Shown here: positions 7,172-14,979 of the stretch, in pieces
Layout: each line of letters starts with the position of its first letter
Position numbering within the stretch: the first letter of the stretch is position 1
Assembly (NCBI GenBank): GCA_034408875.1
Contig: JAWXCJ010000386.1
Location: 1-40,579 of the forward strand
DNA: 40,579 nucleotides
Source: JANNHK01 sp034408875
GTDB lineage: Bacteria; Actinomycetota; Acidimicrobiia; IMCC26256; PALSA-610
Direction of reading: 5' to 3'
Made by a program: the position numbers and the translations under genes
Notes under the pieces: model-generated
Told to the model about the DNA's origin: nothing
The model's database searches: none
What the model saw: only the letters and a program-made list of their open reading frames with translations

Positions 7172-8105
7172 CACCGTCGGCGTCGCGCCCACATCGACGT
7201 GGTTGCACTCGACGACGACGAACACCGACAAGTTCGTCGACCGGGTCGCGCCCGTCGTCGATGACCCGGCGGTCGAGGCCGCGCTAGGAGCCTGGGCCGC
7301 CGCCGAACTGCGCCAAGTGGTCGACCTCGACGGCTTCTTCGAGGAGGTGCTGCCCGACCGGGGCGAGGTGCTTGCGCCGGTGCCGGCGAACGCAGTGCAG
7401 GGGTTCCTGGCCGAAGAGGCGACGAAGGTCTTCGCGAGCGACACGTTCAACGAGGTGTGGGAGACCGCGCTGCGGCGGGCGCACGAGGCCGCGATCAAGG
7501 TCTTGCGGGGTGGGGGAGACAATGTCTCGGTCGAGAACGGCAAAGTGGTTCTGCACCTCACGCCGTTGCTGAACCAGGTGCTCGTCAACGTCGGCGACCG
7601 CATCTCCGGACTCGTCGGTCGCGACATCACCCTGCCCACGATCGACCCCGACGCGCCGCCCGGCGAAGCGCGCCAGAAGCTCGAGACCGCGCTCGGCCGC
7701 CCGCTTCCCGACGACTTCGGCGAGATCGAGGTGTTCGACTCCGACCAGCTCGGGGCGATGCAGGTCGCGCTCGAATACTTCGACAGGGGGTCATGTACCT
7801 CGCCGTCGGTTCGCGGGCGAACGCGAGGTCCTCGACCAGTTCAAAGTCGAGCAGAATCGGGAAGCGGCGAACGCGTGACCAAGGTCGGCGTGACGACCGC
7901 CGACTCGGCCGACGACGTCGCCTGGCTGCGTGAGCACGTGGGACTGTTGCGGGTCGGGGTCCTCGTCGTCGCGGGCCTGCTGGTCCTGTTCAGCACGCTC
8001 TCCTTCATCGGGCTGCTCGTCGTGGGCGTGATCGTCGGGCTCATCGAAGCGTGGCTCGGCCTGGTGAGCCGCGGCGGGACGGACGTCACCCCTCGAGCCA
8101 GTTGA
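7149..8105 (+). CDS. actinobacterial integral membrane protein with internal frame anomaly
   Basis: This 318-residue open frame starts at GTG 7149. It has a single N-terminal hydrophobic segment and then TNTDKFVDRVAPVVDDPAV, typical of a group of actinobacterial membrane proteins with a large extracytoplasmic helical domain. A C-terminal pair of hydrophobic segments follows WLREHVGLLRVG. Residues about 214-242 (7788-7875) have poor third-position GC. Just before them is a run of five G at 7786-7790; dropping one G gives a high-GC3 reading to a TGA at 7876-7878, which overlaps a GTG at 7875 that restarts the C-terminal part. So either this is one frame with a scrambled linker, or two coupled genes (7149-7878 with an indel, and 7875-8105). 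The function is unknown. Confidence 0.6.
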   Translation: MLVVVTSITVGVAPTSTWLHSTTTNTDKFVDRVAPVVDDPAVEAALGAWAAAELRQVVDLDGFFEEVLPDRGEVLAPVPANAVQGFLAEEATKVFASDTFNEVWETALRRAHEAAIKVLRGGGDNVSVENGKVVLHLTPLLNQVLVNVGDRISGLVGRDITLPTIDPDAPPGEARQKLETALGRPLPDDFGEIEVFDSDQLGAMQVALEYFDRGSCTSPSVRGRTRGPRPVQSRAESGSGERVTKVGVTTADSADDVAWLREHVGLLRVGVLVVAGLLVLFSTLSFIGLLVVGVIVGLIEAWLGLVSRGGTDVTPRAS

Positions 8106-8802
8106 TGCCGACCGCGAACGCGAACCCGAGCGTGGTGATGAGTCCGACCTTGCGCCCGGCGTACTCGTAGGCCTCGGGAACCATCGACGTCGTCAGCATG
8201 GTGAGGATCGCGCCGCCGGCGAAGGCGAGCACGAACGCGATGACGTCGGGCGACGCGCCGTCGAGGAACCCGTAGCCCGCCATCGACGACACCGCCGACG
8301 CGAGCACGATCGTGCCCCACAACGCGTAGACGCGTTTGGGCTTCCAGTTGCGCTCGTGCAGACCGGTCGAGGCGGCGATCGACTCCGGGAGGTTCGACGC
8401 GAAGACGGCGACGAGCATTGCGACGCCGACCTCACCGGTGAGCAGCGTCAGCCCGATGACCGCCGACTCGGGGATGCCGTCGAGGGCGGCTCCGAGCACG
8501 ATGCTCATCGGTGATGCTTCGTCCTCCGGCCCGATGGCTTGGCCGAACCGGTTGATGGCGACGTCGCCGAAGTAGAAGGTCAGTGCACCGACCGCGAGTC
8601 CGAACGTCGTGCTCCCGAGCCCATCCGCGGTGCCGAGCGCGACTTCGACGAGCTCGAACGCCACCGCCGACAGCAGCACACCCGACCCGAACCCCATGAC
8701 GAGACCGAGCGCGATCTTGTGCGGCGTGTGGATGCGTGCGATGACCGCACCGATGAGCAGCGACGACGCCGCGACGGCGCCCCACATGAATGCTTCGAGC
8801 AC
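8086..8802 (-). CDS. ZIP family metal transporter
   Basis: This 238-residue protein starts with GTG and is hydrophobic throughout, with about eight transmembrane helices. The two metal-binding helices carry LDGIPESAVIG (residues about 107-117) and ASNLPESIAAS (about 135-145), corresponding to the HNxxE and HExPHE helices of ZIP proteins in variant form. A short charged loop around GPEDEASP precedes them. It probably imports a divalent cation such as zinc; the substrate cannot be read from sequence. Its 3' end overlaps the convergent membrane-protein gene by 20 bases. Confidence 0.83.
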   Translation of the reverse strand: MLEAFMWGAVAASSLLIGAVIARIHTPHKIALGLVMGFGSGVLLSAVAFELVEVALGTADGLGSTTFGLAVGALTFYFGDVAINRFGQAIGPEDEASPMSIVLGAALDGIPESAVIGLTLLTGEVGVAMLVAVFASNLPESIAASTGLHERNWKPKRVYALWGTIVLASAVSSMAGYGFLDGASPDVIAFVLAFAGGAILTMLTTSMVPEAYEYAGRKVGLITTLGFAFAVGINWLEG

Positions 8803-8833
8803 GGCGTCAGTGTTTCAGATCGTGCCGCGCTTC

Positions 8834-9143
8834 TCAGGGAGTGAGCTCGACGACCTCGGTCGTGAATTGCGTGTCCTCGCGCAGCGGGCGTTCCTCCAGG
8901 CGCAGCGCGGTGACCACGTCGTCGGTGTCTCGGATGGCTTCGTAAATCGCACTCCACACCGCGACACCGATGGTCGAGCCGAGGATGCGGCACAGCAGCG
9001 CCGGGATAGTCGATCGAGTGTGGGATACGTCTGTAGGGGAGTTGCAGCGCGAGCACGACCATCACGGTCGACACGAGCGCGAGCGGCAGGTTGATGAAGA
9101 ACGCCCAGCGCCGGCTCAGCTGGTCGACGAAGATGCCACCGAA
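8834..9143 (-). pseudogene. remnant of a DHA2-type MFS multidrug exporter
   Basis: On the minus strand, 9143 down to about 8998 reads FGGIFVDQLSRRWAFFINLP followed by a hydrophobic helix and HSIDYPGA, the junction of helices 5 and 6 in EmrB/QacA-type exporters. From about 9002 to 8834 another frame reads LGSTIGVAVWSAIYEAIRDTD and ends in VVELTP-stop, which resembles the last part of such a transporter. The roughly 200 or more residues between the two parts are missing and they are joined out of frame; no N-terminus is present. This is an internal-deletion remnant with no intact coding capacity. It fills the otherwise gene-free stretch between the ZIP transporter and the P450. Confidence 0.65.
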
Positions 9144-9179
9144 CTACATTGCCGTGAGATTCCACGACGGGGGAACCCC

Positions 9180-10418
9180 ATGCAGCTGAGCGATATCGAC
9201 CTGCTCGACCGCGACGTCTTCACCAAGGGCGTACCACACGAGTGGTTCACCTTCTTGCGGCGCGAGGCGCCGGTGTACAAGCACCCTGAGCCGGGCGGGC
9301 CCGGGTTCTGGGTCGTCACCAAGTACGACGACGTCGTAGCCGTCGGCCGCGACGGCGCGACCTACTCGTCGCACCAGAAGCGCGGCGGTGTGGTCGGCCT
9401 CGAAGGCACCGTCGAGCAGTACCAGGAGTTCACCGGCGACGCGAACCTGATGCTCACGATGGACGCGCCGGAGCACACCCGGTACCGCAAGCTCGTGAAC
9501 CGGGGCTTCACCCCGAAGCAGATGCGCATGCTCGAGCCGCACCTGCGCGAGATGACGAACAAGATCCTCGACGAGGTCATCGAGAAGGGCGAGTGCGACT
9601 TCGTCGTCGAGGTCGCGGCCGAACTCCCGCTCCAGGTGATCGCCGAGATGATCGGTGTGCCGCAGGAGGACCGGCACAAGCTCTTCGAGTGGTCGAACCG
9701 CATGATCGGGTCGGAAGACCCCGAGTACATGGTCGCCGAGAGCGAAGTGCAGCAGGCGCAGGTCGAGATGTTCATGTACTCGAACCAGCTCGCGCAGGAA
9801 CGCAAGGCGAACCCGCGCGACGACATCGTCTCTCAGCTCCTGACCGCCGAGGTCGACGGCGACCAGCTCTCCGAGATGGACTTCAACATGTTCTTCCTGC
9901 TGCTCGCGGTCGCGGGCAACGAGACGACCCGCAACTCGATCTCGCACGGCATCCAGGCGTTCTGCGACAACCCCGAGCAGTACCAGAAGCTCGTCGCCGA
10001 CCCGTCGCTCGCGACGCCGGCCACCGAGGAGATCGTGCGGTGGGCGTCGCCGGTCATGTACTTCCGCCGCAACGTCACGCGCGACACCGAACTGCGCGGC
10101 CAGCAGATCAAGGAAGGCGACAAGGTCTCGATCTGGTACGTCTCCGCCAACCGCGACGAAGACATTTTCGACACCCCGTTCACGTTCGACATCACCCGCG
10201 ACCCGAACGAGCACGTCGGCTTCGGTGGCGGTGGCCCGCACCACTGCCTCGGCGCCAACCTGGCCCGCATGGAGATTCGTCTCCTGCTCGAGGAGATGGC
10301 GCGCCGCATGCCCGAACTCGAAGCGACCGGTCCGTCGGAGCCGCTCCGCTCGAACTTCATCGGCGGTATCAAGCACCTGCCCGTGCGATTCCCGAAGGGG
10401 AAGCGCGAAGCATCCTGA
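9180..10418 (+). CDS. cytochrome P450, CYP125/CYP124/CYP142-like
   Basis: This 412-residue soluble bacterial P450 starts at ATG 9180, with GGGGGA 5 bases upstream. Hallmarks are the I-helix AGNETTR at 245-251, the K-helix E284-x-x-R287, and the heme loop FGGGGPHHCLG with ligand Cys356. The stretches LTMDAPEHTRYRKLVNRGFTP, VPQEDRHKLFEWSN and LRSNFIGGIKHLPV closely resemble CYP125, the steroid C26/27 hydroxylase of mycobacteria, and its relatives CYP142 and CYP124. A terminal hydroxylase of a sterol or branched lipid side chain is therefore likely; exact substrate and CYP number are not certain. It would need a ferredoxin and reductase encoded elsewhere. The stop lies 12 bases from the convergent SDR stop. 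Confidence 0.92.
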   Translation: MQLSDIDLLDRDVFTKGVPHEWFTFLRREAPVYKHPEPGGPGFWVVTKYDDVVAVGRDGATYSSHQKRGGVVGLEGTVEQYQEFTGDANLMLTMDAPEHTRYRKLVNRGFTPKQMRMLEPHLREMTNKILDEVIEKGECDFVVEVAAELPLQVIAEMIGVPQEDRHKLFEWSNRMIGSEDPEYMVAESEVQQAQVEMFMYSNQLAQERKANPRDDIVSQLLTAEVDGDQLSEMDFNMFFLLLAVAGNETTRNSISHGIQAFCDNPEQYQKLVADPSLATPATEEIVRWASPVMYFRRNVTRDTELRGQQIKEGDKVSIWYVSANRDEDIFDTPFTFDITRDPNEHVGFGGGGPHHCLGANLARMEIRLLLEEMARRMPELEATGPSEPLRSNFIGGIKHLPVRFPKGKREAS

Positions 10419-10430
10419 GTGAGTGAGAGG

Positions 10431-11204
10431 TCAGGTACCCGGTTGGCCCGGGATCACCATTCCCGCACTGAGGCCCCCGTCGACGAGCAGATCGGCGCCG
10501 GTCACGAACGCGGCCTCGTCGGACGCGAAGTAGAGCGCGGCGTCCGCGACGTCGCGCATCGTGCCCCGCTTTCCGATCGGTGCGCGGTGCGCGTCGCCGC
10601 CTCCGCCGCTCGCGGCGCGCCCGAAGTCGAAGTCGGGCGGCAGCGCTTCCATCACCATCTCGATGTTGCCCGCGGCCGGGCACACTGCGTTGACGCGGAT
10701 GTTGAACCGGCCCAGTTCGAGTGCCGCGGTCTTGGTGAGGCCGCGCACGGCAAACTTGCTCGCGGAGTAGGCGGCAGTGCCAGGTGTGACGTAGACGCCG
10801 TCGATCGACGAGATGTTCACGATCGACCCGCCGCCCCGCGCTTTCATCGGCTCGATCGACGATTTGATGCCGAGAAAGGTGCCGAGTTCGTTCACCTCGA
10901 ACACGTGCCGGTACGTCTCGACCGTCGTGTCCGCGATCGCGGTGAGGTGCAGCACGCCCGCGTTGTTCACCAGGACGTCGAGGGCGTCGAGGGCGCCGAC
11001 GGCTTCGGCCCAGCTCGACTCACTCGTCACGTCGAGGGTCACGTAACGGCCGCCGACCTTCTCGGCCACGGCCCGGCCCTGTTCCTCGCGGATGTCGGCG
11101 ACGACCACGTGCGCGCCTTCTTCGGTGAACCGCTCCGCGATCACCGCGCCGCTGCCGCGCGCCGCGCCGGTTACCAGTGCCGTCTTGCCGTCGAGTCGTC
11201 CCAT
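10431..11204 (-). CDS. SDR oxidoreductase, 3alpha/20beta-hydroxysteroid dehydrogenase-like
   Basis: This 257-residue classical SDR has TGAARGSG at 12-19, Asp37 after the second strand (VVADI, favouring NAD over NADP), NNAG at 80-83, Ser132/Ser133, and Tyr146-x3-Lys150 in YSASK. The layout resembles bacterial 3alpha(20beta)-hydroxysteroid dehydrogenases and similar enzymes acting on secondary alcohols. A C-terminal insertion FGRAASGGGGDAHRAP is unusual and Gly-rich. The neighbouring P450 suggests an oxidised lipid or steroid substrate, but that is inference. The ATG at 11204 has a TACGCT element 7 bases upstream, so the transcript may be leaderless. The divergent neighbour is an ABC exporter. 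Confidence 0.87.
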   Translation of the reverse strand: MGRLDGKTALVTGAARGSGAVIAERFTEEGAHVVVADIREEQGRAVAEKVGGRYVTLDVTSESSWAEAVGALDALDVLVNNAGVLHLTAIADTTVETYRHVFEVNELGTFLGIKSSIEPMKARGGGSIVNISSIDGVYVTPGTAAYSASKFAVRGLTKTAALELGRFNIRVNAVCPAAGNIEMVMEALPPDFDFGRAASGGGGDAHRAPIGKRGTMRDVADAALYFASDEAAFVTGADLLVDGGLSAGMVIPGQPGT

Positions 11205-11217
11205 CGCGTGGAGCGTA
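11205..11217 (-). promoter_or_regulatory. putative -10 element for a leaderless transcript of the SDR gene
   Basis: On the minus strand TACGCT (11217-11212) is followed by 7 bases and the ATG. TANNNT placed 6-7 bases before a start codon is the usual -10 geometry for actinobacterial leaderless genes. Confidence 0.5.
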
Positions 11218-11278
11218 GCCAGGCGGAGAACGGAGGCGCGGGCCTCGCCCGCGCTTGCAGTTGTGATGGAGCGCCGCA

Positions 11279-13054
11279 GTGCGGAGCCGCATCAGCATGA
11301 GCACGCCCGAGCCGCACATCCGGCGGGGTGGCTGGCGGCTGATGCGCGAGGTCTCGACTCGCGAGCCGCGCTGGATCGCGCTCGGCGTCGGGTGCGCGCT
11401 CGGGTGGACGTTGGCCAAGATCGCGATCCCACTCTTCGCGCTGCAGGCCATCGACGAGGGGATCGACCCGTACGACCGCGAGGCCCTGCTCGGCTGGTCG
11501 ATCGCGATCGTGGCCGCGACGATCGTCGTCGGCGTGTTCACGTACTTCCGGCGCAAGTCGGCGTTCGCGATCTCGTTGCGGGCGGAGGCCGAGTTGCGGC
11601 GCCGGTTGTTCGACCATCTCCAGCGCCTGCACTTCGCCTACCACGACCGCGCCCAGATCGGTGAGCTGATGGCGCGCGTCAGCACCGACGCCAAACAGGT
11701 GCAGATGCTCGTGGTGTTCATACCGATCGCGGGCGCGAACTTCGTGATGATCGTCGGCGTGTCCGTCGTGCTGTTCGCGCTGAACGCCAAACTCGCGCTC
11801 GTCGCGATGGCATCGCTGCCGGTGCTGCTCGCGATCGCGACGAAGTTCTCGTCGATCCTCCACCCGGTCGCCATGGGGTTGCAGGAGCAACTGGCGGGCG
11901 TGTCGCACGTCGTCGAGGAGAGCCTGTCGGGCGTACGCGTCGTCAAGGGTTTCGGCGCCGAGGAAGTGCAGAACGGCCGGCTCGCGGTCGCGGCCGACGG
12001 TGTGTACGAGCGGGGCATGGCCCTGGCCAAACTGCGGGCAACGTTCAACCCGCTCCTCGAGATCCTGCCGATGCTGAGCCTCGTCGCCGTGCTCTACGTC
12101 GGTGGGCGCGAAGTGATCGAAGGGCGACTGAGCGTCGCCGAGTTGATCGCGTTCAACACGTACATCCTCATGCTCATCTTCCCGCTGCGCATGACGTCGT
12201 TCATGGTCGCCCAGGTTTCGCGGGCGTCCGCGTCGGCGCAACGGGTGTACGAGATCCTCGCGACCGCGCCCGAGATCGTCGAGCGTAAGGACGCGCAGCC
12301 GTTGCCCGAGGGGCGGGGCGAGGTGCGCTTCGAGGATGTCACGTTCGGCTACGGCGAAGGCGCGAAGATCCTGCGGGGATTCGACCTGACGATCCGCCCG
12401 GGCGAATCGGTTGCGCTGGTCGGCGCGACCGGCACCGGCAAGTCGACGGTGGCGCGCCTCGTACCGCGCTTCTACGACGTCGACGCGGGGCGGGTGACGC
12501 TCGACGGCGTCGACGTGCGCGACCTGCGCCTGTCGGATCTGCGCGACGCCGTCGGCCTGGTGTTCGAGGACACGTTCCTCTTCACGGACACCGTGCGCGC
12601 CAACATCGGGTTCGCGGAGGCGGAAGCGACCGCCGAGGACGTCGAACGGGCCGCACTGCTCGCGGGGGCGCACGACTTCATCGACAACCTCGGCGACGGG
12701 TACGACTCGATGCTCGGGGAGCACGGCTACTCCCTGTCGGGTGGGCAGCGGCAACGCGTCGCGATCGCGCGGGCGATCCTCGCCGACCCGCGGGTCCTGA
12801 TCCTCGACGACGCCACGTCGTCGGTCGACCCGACGAAGGAACACGAGATCCGCGACGCGCTGGGCGAAGTCATGCGCGACCGGACGACGATCATCATTGC
12901 GCACCGCCCCGCCACCATTGCGCTCGCCGACCGTGTCGTACTGATCGACGAGGGCAAGGTCGCGGCCGAGGGGACGCACCGGGAGTTGCTCGCGACCTCG
13001 GCTGCGTACCGCACCGTGCTCGCCCAGGCCGAAGCCCACGAGGCCGCATCGTGA
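11279..13054 (+). CDS. ABC exporter half-transporter, subunit with non-canonical catalytic site
   Basis: This 591-residue ABC exporter half has an N-terminal six-helix membrane domain and a C-terminal ATPase domain. Walker A GATGTGKST is at 382-390, the signature LSGGQ at 486-490 and the H-loop His542. Two catalytic positions deviate: the Walker B glutamate is Asp511 (LILDDAT), and the Q-loop glutamine is Glu430 (GLVFEDTF). This is the pattern of the non-catalytic half in heterodimeric exporters such as TM287/288 and BmrCD. GTG 11279 has GGAG 7 bases upstream; ATG 11297 is an alternative. The substrate could be a drug, lipid or peptide. The stop overlaps the next gene by GTGA, so the two halves are translated together. 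Confidence 0.92.
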   Translation: MRSRISMSTPEPHIRRGGWRLMREVSTREPRWIALGVGCALGWTLAKIAIPLFALQAIDEGIDPYDREALLGWSIAIVAATIVVGVFTYFRRKSAFAISLRAEAELRRRLFDHLQRLHFAYHDRAQIGELMARVSTDAKQVQMLVVFIPIAGANFVMIVGVSVVLFALNAKLALVAMASLPVLLAIATKFSSILHPVAMGLQEQLAGVSHVVEESLSGVRVVKGFGAEEVQNGRLAVAADGVYERGMALAKLRATFNPLLEILPMLSLVAVLYVGGREVIEGRLSVAELIAFNTYILMLIFPLRMTSFMVAQVSRASASAQRVYEILATAPEIVERKDAQPLPEGRGEVRFEDVTFGYGEGAKILRGFDLTIRPGESVALVGATGTGKSTVARLVPRFYDVDAGRVTLDGVDVRDLRLSDLRDAVGLVFEDTFLFTDTVRANIGFAEAEATAEDVERAALLAGAHDFIDNLGDGYDSMLGEHGYSLSGGQRQRVAIARAILADPRVLILDDATSSVDPTKEHEIRDALGEVMRDRTTIIIAHRPATIALADRVVLIDEGKVAAEGTHRELLATSAAYRTVLAQAEAHEAAS

Positions 13055-14826
13055 GGCAGATGTACGGGAGCGACGAGAAGCTCTCCGGCCAGGAAAAGGC
13101 GCTGGTGTTCCGCCGCACCGCCCAGATGCTGCGCCCGCGCCGGAAGTTGATCCTGCTCGGGTCGGTGTGCGTCGTCCTGCAGGCGGCGTCGACACTCGCC
13201 GGGCCCGCCATCGTCCGTTTCGGCATCGACAACGGTGTCGAACCCAACGATCTCGACGCACTCAACCAGGCCACGTTCGCGTTCCTCGTGGCCGTCGCCG
13301 GGGTGTACGGGTTCGGCCGGCTCACCGTGCTCCTCGTCGCGCGGGTGGGGGAAGGGTTCCTCCGCGACCTGCGCGAGAAGGTGTTCCGCCACCTGATGGA
13401 CCTGCCGTTGGGGTTCTACGACCGCAACCGCACCGGTTCGCTCGTCGCCCGCATGACCGCCGATATCGACTCGCTCCAAGAGTTGGTGTCGCAGGGCTTG
13501 TCGATGTTCATCGTCAACCTCCTCGTGCTGCTCGGCGCGATTGTCGTCATGGTCTTGATGAGCTGGCAGCTCGCGCTCGGTGTGCTGTTCGTCGTGCCGG
13601 TGTTGGTGTGGGCATCGACGTGGTTCCGGCGCGAGTCGAACAAGGCGTACCTGCAATTGCGCGAGCGGGTGGGCGGCACCCTCACGTCGTTCCAGGAGGG
13701 CATGTCGGGTGTGCGGGTCGTGCAGGCGTTCAACCAGGAAGACGCGTTCCGTCGCCGCTTCGCCGAGACCAACGAGAAGCAGTACAAGACCAACCTGCAC
13801 GCCGAGACGGTGACCGCGCGCTACACGACGATCATCGAACTCGCGCAGGGCAGCGCCATCGCCGTCATCCTCTTCTACGGCGGTTGGCTCACGGGCCAGG
13901 ACGTGATCACGGTGGGCACGCTGGCCGCGTTCGTGCTCTACCTCCAGAACCTGTTCGAGCCGATCCAGCAGATGAGCCAGTTGTTCAACACGATCCAGGC
14001 CGCCGGCGCCGCGCTGCAGAAGCTGTACCAACTGCTCGACGAACCGGTGACGATCGACGAACGGCCGGGCGCGGTCGACCTTCCGCCGATCGGCACGCTC
14101 GACGTCGACGCGGTGTCGTTCCGGTACGGCGACGGACCGACCGTGCTCGACGACGTGTCGATTTCGGTGGCGCCGGGCCGGCGGGTCGCGCTCGTCGGGC
14201 CGACCGGCGCGGGCAAGTCGACGCTCGCCAAGCTGATGGTCCGCTTTTACGACCCGGCCGAGGGGTCGGTCAGCTACGGCGGCGTCGACCTGCGCGACGC
14301 GACCTTGCACTCGTTGCGCGAGCGCATCGTCGTCGTTCCGCAGGAGGGGTTCCTCTTCGGGGGCACGATCCGCGACAACATCCTCATCGCCAAGCCCGGC
14401 GCGAGCCCGGCCCAGGTCGACGAGGCGGTCGCGGCGTTGGGCCTGGAACCGCGGTTCGCCGCGTTTGCCAACGGGCTCGACACCGAGGTGCACGAGCGGG
14501 GTGCGAACCTGTCGGCCGGGGAGCGTCAGCTCGTCTCGATCGCACGCGCTGCGCTCGCCGACCCGACGCTCGTCGTGCTCGACGAGGCGACGTCGTCGCT
14601 CGACCCCGGTACTGAGCTCATCGTCGAGCACGCGCTCGAACAGCTCATGGAAGGCCGCACGGTGATCGTCATCGCGCACCGCCTCTCGACCGCGGCGCGC
14701 GCCGACCTCGTCGCCGTCGTCAACCACGGCCGGCTCGTCGAGGTCGGCCACCACGACGACCTCGTCGCCCGCGGCGGCGAGTACGCGGCCCTGTTCGCAT
14801 CGTGGACGGGCGGCGCTCGCCTGTAG
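13051..14826 (+). CDS. ABC exporter half-transporter, subunit with canonical catalytic site
   Basis: This 591-residue partner of the preceding half has the same TMD-NBD layout. The ATPase domain has Walker A GPTGAGKST at 383-391, Q-loop Gln431, a Walker B with the catalytic Glu512 intact (VVLDEAT), H-loop His543, and a degenerate signature LSAGE at 487-491. In a heterodimer each ATP site pairs one subunit's Walker A/B with the other's signature. One site would therefore be fully canonical (this Walker A/B with LSGGQ of the partner) and the other fully degenerate (Asp511/Glu430 with LSAGE). This complementarity supports an obligate heterodimer. A strong hairpin at 14842 follows the stop. Confidence 0.92.
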   Translation: MRQMYGSDEKLSGQEKALVFRRTAQMLRPRRKLILLGSVCVVLQAASTLAGPAIVRFGIDNGVEPNDLDALNQATFAFLVAVAGVYGFGRLTVLLVARVGEGFLRDLREKVFRHLMDLPLGFYDRNRTGSLVARMTADIDSLQELVSQGLSMFIVNLLVLLGAIVVMVLMSWQLALGVLFVVPVLVWASTWFRRESNKAYLQLRERVGGTLTSFQEGMSGVRVVQAFNQEDAFRRRFAETNEKQYKTNLHAETVTARYTTIIELAQGSAIAVILFYGGWLTGQDVITVGTLAAFVLYLQNLFEPIQQMSQLFNTIQAAGAALQKLYQLLDEPVTIDERPGAVDLPPIGTLDVDAVSFRYGDGPTVLDDVSISVAPGRRVALVGPTGAGKSTLAKLMVRFYDPAEGSVSYGGVDLRDATLHSLRERIVVVPQEGFLFGGTIRDNILIAKPGASPAQVDEAVAALGLEPRFAAFANGLDTEVHERGANLSAGERQLVSIARAALADPTLVVLDEATSSLDPGTELIVEHALEQLMEGRTVIVIAHRLSTAARADLVAVVNHGRLVEVGHHDDLVARGGEYAALFASWTGGARL

Positions 14827-14841
14827 CGAGACCCCATCGTC

Positions 14842-14893
14842 GCTTCTGGACGCGCGTATCTGTTCCTGACAACAGATACGCGCGTCCAGAAGC
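14842..14893 (+). terminator. perfect 23-bp hairpin after the ABC exporter operon
   Basis: Positions 14842-14864 and 14871-14893 are exact reverse complements, separated by the loop CCTGAC. The structure begins 16 bases after the exporter stop. No T-run follows, so if it terminates it is the tail-less type common in actinobacteria. The stem contains an ACGCGCGT core. No second copy was seen in the window. Confidence 0.75.
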
Positions 14894-14967
14894 AGGTGGG
14901 TTGGGTGTCGGGCGACACGGGTCGCGACTGCTACCCACGTCTTGCGCATGGTCCTGCCCTTTCGCCT

Positions 14968-14979
14968 TAGGCTCGCTCC
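14968..14979 (+). promoter_or_regulatory. putative -10 element for the LLM oxidoreductase gene
   Basis: TAGGCT at 14968-14973 followed by 6 bases and ATG 14980; no Shine-Dalgarno sequence precedes the start, which fits a leaderless transcript. Confidence 0.5.

Noticed and set aside
12727..14949. 740-residue minus-strand open frame over the ABC exporter
   Set aside because: Antisense to the exporter genes with their complete motifs; composition typical of GC-rich shadow frames.
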